Shown here: piece by piece, positions 59,726 through 64,000 of the stretch
How the letters are laid out: each line of letters starts with the position of its first letter
How positions within the stretch are numbered: position 1 is the first letter of the stretch
Assembly: GCA_017893485.1 (NCBI GenBank)
Contig: CM030368.1
Span: 174,812,004-174,876,003 of the forward strand
DNA length: 64,000 bases
Reading direction: 5' to 3'
From: Hemerocallis citrina
Taxonomy: Eukaryota > Streptophyta > Magnoliopsida > Asparagales > Asphodelaceae
The notes under the pieces: model-generated
Seen by the model: the letters and a program-made list of their open reading frames with translations, nothing else
The model's database searches: none
Told to the model about the DNA's origin: nothing
Made by a program: the position numbers and the translations under genes

Positions 59726-60409
59726 GGGGAAAATTTGTCCCACAGCATAGGCTGGACAATACGCAGGTCATAATGGGTCACCAACTATTATTCTCGAAGC
59801 TATAGTGGCTTATGATCTTTGGATATGGCATGCATATTTTGGTATGTCGGGAACCAACTATTATATCAATGTGTTGGATTCGTCCCCTTTTTTTCTAATA
59901 TATCTCAAGGTATTGCTCCTCTAGCTCATTATGTTATTCAAGAAAAAGAGTATAACTTGTGTTATTATTTAGTTGATGGTATATACCCAAAATGTTCCAC
60001 TATTGTACAAACTATTAACCAGCCACAAGGTTGGAAGAAAAAATATTTTGCCATGAAACACGAAGCATGTAGAAAAGACTTAGAACGTGCATTCGGAGTT
60101 ATCCAATCATAATTCACAATTGTGACATGACCGACACATTATTGGAGAAAACATGAGTTACATGACATAATAAATACATGTATTATTATGCACAATATGA
60201 TTATCGAAGATGAATGTGATCATGATGCACCAATCCAATATGTGAAGGAAGCGATAATGCCAGAGGTTGAAATGACAGTAGATGAAAATACAATATTTTA
60301 ACAATTTATTGCTTGTCATAGACAAATTAAGGATAAAGATGCTCATATTGCACTTCGTAATGCATTAATTAATCATTTATGGGAGGAGTATACTAATTCA
60401 TATAGTTAA
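59709..60409 (+). pseudogene. PIF/Harbinger transposase (Plant_tran, PF04827 type)
   Basis: Begins with a decayed D-x-MHW and CPTA block at 59709-59747 (the usual tryptophan codon is TAG), then GSPTIILEAIVAYDLWIWHA. A frameshift in the T run near 59890 is followed by YYLVDGIYPKCSTIVQTI and ACRKDLERAFGVIQS, which hold the second D and the E of the DDE triad. After TAA at 60110 the frame continues HDIINTCIIMHNMIIEDE and ends ALINHLWEEYTNS at 60409. The family cuts and pastes elements with 3-bp target duplications. The N-terminal third is missing. Confidence 0.88.
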
Positions 60410-60871
60410 CTAAACCATCAATATATATTTGTTACAAATTGTGTTCATTTTTAATTACTAAATATAATATTTTGGTTCACAATTGTTTATATTAATATAA
60501 ACTTGTTTTCTAATCATATATTGATTGTGTCATTTTAGTTAATAAAATGTAATTTATTCATCTGATAGTTTCGATAACTTTGTTAAAAAATGAAACATAT
60601 CATTGTATCAATACATAATAAAAATTTGTATATGAGCAATTGGTGAATAGATAACAAATAAGAAATTAGAAAAAAGTTATATAAAAAGTAGATAAAAAAG
60701 AATATACAGAGAATATTCTTTTTGTGAGTGTTAGAAATAGTATTAAGAGTTTGAGATAAATTTACTGTTTGATGCGACTTTACACTAAAATGGTGTTAGG
60801 GTTGGATATGCTTATAGGTATATATAGTTAGTTTGGGAAGTGGCTCAGAATTGGAAATAATGGCTTAGTAC

Positions 60872-61903
60872 GGGAAAAGAATTCAATTTTTTTGCCGTAG
60901 TAGACCACTTTTTGAAAATATTTGCGATTATGGGCCAGTTTCGAAACTATTAGCGCTCGTGGGCTACTTGGTGCCACGTCTGCAGCGGCCGCTATTCTCA
61001 TTAGCGGCATGTTCCTTTTAGAGGTCGCTAATGGGAATAGCGGCCTTTTTTTTAAAGAAATTGAAGTTTTTGTTTACAATCGCTATTCCTATTAGCTACC
61101 AAAGCATATATGAAGTCGCTAATGGGATTAGTGAAATTCAATGAACTGTATTCCAACACTTAGCAAAATCTAGAGAGATTTTACTCTCTAAAAAAATAAC
61201 AATCAATTTATTTTTTGAAACTGATGCCGCTATTAGGAATAGCGATCTTAGTTGTACAAAGGTCGCTATTCGGAATAAAGCTTTTTATTGTACTAAGGTC
61301 ACTATTCCGAATAAAGGCCTTTATGGTACTAAGGTCGCTATTCCGAATAAAAGCCTTAGTTGTGTGACTATTTTGCAAATTTTACAAAAAACAAGGAGAT
61401 TGAGTTTTCTACTGAGGTCACTATTGTGAATAACGACCGAAGTATACTAAGGTCGCTATTCCCAATAGCGACCTTAGTTGAGTGATTAGTTTGTAAATCT
61501 TACACAGAGTAAGAAGATTTAGTTTTCTACAGATGTCGCTATTTGGACTGGCGACTTCAGTTTTAAATTTTTTTTCCTTTCAAGAGAGCAAAAGCTCTAT
61601 AGAAATCGCCAAGTATCTCAATACATTTATTTGAGGTCTCTAATCCTATTAGCGACCTTATATATATGAAGGTCGCTAGTGGGAATAACGACAGCAAACA
61701 AATTTCCAAATATTTTAAAACAGAAGCCGCCATTCTCATTAATAACTTTCAAAATAAAGAGGTCGCTAATGAGAATATTGGTCGCTACTTACGTGACACC
61801 AAGTAGCCCACGAGCACTAATAGTTTCGAAACCGGCCCATAATCGTAAATATTTTCAAAAAGTAGTCTACTATGGCAAAAAACTCAAAAAATTCGGTCAT
61901 CCC
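60872..61903. mobile_element. Non-autonomous long-TIR element (MULE-like)
   Basis: The left arm, about 60872-60990, is the inverse of the right arm at about 61790-61903. Both contain TTTTTGCCRTAGTAGACYAC, CAAAAAG-type bases, the TATGGGCC block and GTGGGCTACTTGGTG. Arms of about 115 bp with a non-coding interior fit Mutator-like elements. A 9-bp duplication was not recognised. The interior is the dyad array described separately. The small frames crossing it (60828-61010) are not genes. Confidence 0.75.
60990..61780. repeat. Array of about 14 dyads, consensus GGYCGCTA-N7-TAGCGRCC
   Basis: Examples at about 60990, 61021, 61078, 61115, 61226, 61261, 61294, 61331, 61427, 61451, 61535, 61633, 61671 and 61757. 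Good copies such as GGTCGCTATTCCCAATAGCGACC pair over 8-10 bp. Others are half-broken. The central bases vary from copy to copy. Confidence 0.75.
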
Positions 61904-61929
61904 TACCATCTCCCATTAACTGGCCTCGC

Positions 61930-62509
61930 TCCACTCTCAAAATCCCCCTACATTCATTTCCTCTCCTCTACCACCTCCACCTTTCCCAAATTTCTCTTTA
62001 ACTCTCACCACCAGGTCCATCTCACTTTCAACCTTACCCCTCACCTCCCCAAGCATATCAAGAAAACCTCCTCCTCCTCCTTTGAACTTTGCAGCTATTG
62101 GACCACCCTCTCCTAAATCAACTCCCACTTCGACTCTGCCCTCCTCGTCCAATTCCCCGGCACCATCTTCCTTTCCATCTGCCACTCCCTCCTCTCCCCC
62201 ACCGCCAAACGGGCCCGACCAATCATGTGTATCGGCGATTTTGATCTCCTCACCGATAGTGCCATCCACTGCCATCGCCGTCCTCCCTCGAGATGGTCCA
62301 CACCGCCTCCCTCATCCACGACGACCCCCCCCCCCCCCCCACCTCTGTTGCGGCCTCCCTTCCAATCACTCCTTCTTCGGCACCGACATCACCGTCCTTA
62401 CCACCGACGCCCTCTTCCCCCTCGCCTTCCACCACCTTGTCACCTCCACTCCATCCCACCTCATCCCTCCCGAAACCATCCTCAAGATTGTCCAAGAAAT
62501 CTCCAAAAC
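61930..62509 (+). pseudogene. Geranylgeranyl diphosphate synthase-like pseudogene (polyprenyl synthetase)
   Basis: Segments of a prenyl synthase in shifting frames: INSHFDSALLVQFPGTIF, LLSPTAKRARPIMCI, EMVHTASLIHDD, then PSNHSFFGTDITVLTTDALF and PPETILKIVQEISKT. These match the order of a plant GGPP synthase, which adds isopentenyl units to make the C20 precursor of carotenoids, chlorophyll tails and gibberellins in plastids. The first aspartate-rich motif starts IHDD and is then overwritten by a 16-C run at 62325-62340. There is a TAA after YWTTLS and at least two frameshifts. No introns are seen; many GGPP synthases lack introns, so a retrocopy is not implied. DEL-5 cuts it at 62510, removing the second half with the second aspartate motif. 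Confidence 0.78.
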
Positions 62510-64000
62510 TGTAACACCCCGCAAAATTGATTTATGACAATTTTGCCCACGGGTGTTACGCACATGTATTTTGTACTGTTACTAGTAATATCCGTAACAT
62601 ATTTTAATATAAATTTCCTACGTACTTCTGCATTTCAATTATTTATACATTTTTCGTTTTCTCAAAATTTATTTTTATACTATTCTGAGCAAACTTAAAC
62701 ATTTATTTTATTCTTTGTGTTTTTACATGCATTGCACATGCTTCCAATACACATGTCGATTACATATATTTTACCGTTACGTGTAATATTATAAAATTTT
62801 CTACATGTTCAATGATTTATTTTATAACTTGTTCGAATTCTTTTCGTAAATTGAAATTTATTTTTTTCTCCTATTTTAACTCAAACATATTTTTACACAT
62901 GTGGTGCACGTGTTTTCTATGCACACGTTGATTATATTGTTGTATACATATGTAGAATTAATGAAACATATTTTACATATTTTGTATTTCGATTGTTATA
63001 GACATTTTTCATTTTCTTGAATTTATTTTATATATATATATATATATATATTTATTAGCGCGTGCTTTACATGTGTTTCTTTTTATGCACGTGTAAATTG
63101 TGTTATATCATTACAAAGTTGTGCACTAAAAATTTCACTAGACTAATTATACTAAATTTAATATGAGTATTTATTAAAAATAAGAATTTAAAATGGAATA
63201 AAATAATGAAAATAAAATGAGATAGTGTACAAAATACGTGCACACGTGCATTGTGCACTCTTTCCAATGGTTGCCTGCACATGGAGAGAGTGGGGTGAGT
63301 GAGTGGTATGAGTGGGTGTGTGGGTGTGGGGGTGGTTCAGTGGGTGGTTAGTTGCTAAAACTACTCCCAAATTTCTTATATAAATACCCCTCTATCCTAA
63401 CCCTAAATGAACACAAAAATAAATCAAATAAAATAGAGACTCAAGATAGGGGACTTACTTTTTTTTGGCTTTCGAGGTTGGCATAGAGGCATGCGGGTTG
63501 TGCTTGTGGAGTCTCTTGGAGCTTTTGCTAAGGGGTTCAACTACTAGGAGCTTTTTGAGGTGGGTATTTCTCCAACTTTCTAATATAGTTTTATTAGTAG
63601 ATTGCTAGATATGTGTGAATTATTAGATGCATGACAACTTATATAGATTGAGTATTCATGTTTAGATTATTTGTTGTTGATTGAATGTGTGAAACTATGA
63701 TATGATTAATTTGGGGGCATTTTTATAAGGTTTTGTTTTAAGTCTTAGTGGCACTTCAAAAAATCATAACTATTAAACAAGATGGAATCTAGAGCTAAAA
63801 TTTTTATAGGAGCATCTTTTATATGTCAAGAACATCTGTTGTTTACTATTTTAATAAAATCCAAACTTAGTGGTTGGCAATTGGCTAGTTACTTGAAATT
63901 TGTGCACAATCATTTCGAAATCTTAAATGCAGTATTTTGAGGAAGGTCACAACTAAGAAGTTGAAGTAGACTTACTAACCTTTTTAGAGTCAAAGAAATC
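62510..64000 (+). repeat. DEL-5: start of a long Tekay/Del-like LTR, runs off the window
   Basis: Starts TGTAACACCCCGCAAAATTG within the prenyl synthase pseudogene and has the layout of DEL-4. It has an AT-rich first kilobase with GTGGTGCACGTG-type words, a (TA)n at 63031-63050 and a TATATAAATA box at 63377-63386. A purine-rich leader follows. Whether it is a solo LTR or the 5' LTR of a full element cannot be seen. No gene; the 63188-63370 frame is a GTG-repeat artefact. Confidence 0.6.

Larger units (their letters stand above)
58771..60812 (+). mobile_element. PIF/Harbinger transposon, degenerate
   Basis: Imperfect terminal inverted repeats: the left end starts AGCATCTCCAACCC and continues CGCCATTTTAG. 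The right end, reversed, starts AGCATATCCAACCC and continues CACCATTTTAG. It contains an ORF1 remnant on the minus strand and a Plant_tran transposase on the plus strand, arranged head to head. No clean 3-bp duplication is seen. It is 2.0 kb, shorter than intact PIF elements, which fits an internal deletion. Confidence 0.82.

Noticed and set aside
63188..63370. HTHTPTHTTHS-type frame
   Set aside because: Translation of a GTGGGTGTG simple repeat near the DEL-5 TATA box.

Overview
The window is plant nuclear DNA, probably from an angiosperm with a large, repeat-rich genome. The reasons are GT-AG introns, plant-specific transposon families, plant-type biotin ligase exons and AT-rich spacers. Only two stretches look like host genes: exons of a biotin--protein ligase (holocarboxylase synthetase) at 2-771, and a broken geranylgeranyl-diphosphate synthase-like copy at about 61930-62509. 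Nearly everything between them is transposable elements, mostly nested and mostly dead. No tRNA, rRNA or CRISPR array was seen. Labels used below: TAT = Ty3/gypsy Tat-like, DEL = long solo or partial LTR of probable Tekay/Del chromovirus type, COP = Ty1/copia. All alignments and substitution counts were made by eye.

Layout. 1-2808: ligase exons, one CACTA-like exon, and a Helitron-like 3' end. 2809-27051: a four-level nest. DEL-1 remnant contains TAT-1 (3717-26931, minus, duplication AACAC). TAT-1 gag is split by solo LTR DEL-2 (9138-25971, duplication CTGAC). DEL-2 is split by TAT-2 (9518-22610, minus, duplication ACCTG). 27073-40921: DEL-3, an old LTR fragment, contains a small Helitron candidate, COP-1 (29286-34708, minus, duplication GTTTC) and COP-2 (35345-40322, plus, duplication AATTT). 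40922-41467: a MITE. About 41580-57591: TAT-3 (minus, 5' LTR only). Its reverse transcriptase is split by solo LTR DEL-4 (49213-54100, duplication CACTC), itself split by a solo LTR COP-3 (51238-52790, duplication TAAAT). 57597-62509: a 127-129-bp tandem repeat, a PIF/Harbinger element (58771-60812), a long-TIR element packed with short dyads (60872-61903) and the diphosphate synthase pseudogene. 62510-64000: start of another long LTR (DEL-5) running off the window.

How the pieces relate. TAT-2 and TAT-3 are relatives with gag, protease, reverse transcriptase, two RNase H domains and integrase on the minus strand. Both also carry, on the plus strand between integrase and 3' LTR, an antisense locus: a three-exon gene with a Transposase_28-like domain, then a second coiled-coil ORF that starts at a splice acceptor. 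Intron positions match in both copies. TAT-1 has the same LTR and gag layout but no pol and no antisense gene, so it looks like a non-autonomous partner. All three share a roughly 115-bp tandem repeat next to the pol (or gag) end. TAT-1 and TAT-2 also share a short hairpin-rich motif. The LTR pair of the outer element (TAT-1, about 8 percent different) is more diverged than that of the inner one (TAT-2, about 5 percent), which agrees with the nesting order.

Coding state. Every transposon polyprotein has stops, frameshifts, deletions or insertions, so none looks able to move on its own. COP-1 is closest to open, with a single-base frameshift and a truncated RNase H. The antisense gene of TAT-3 keeps a fully open first exon.
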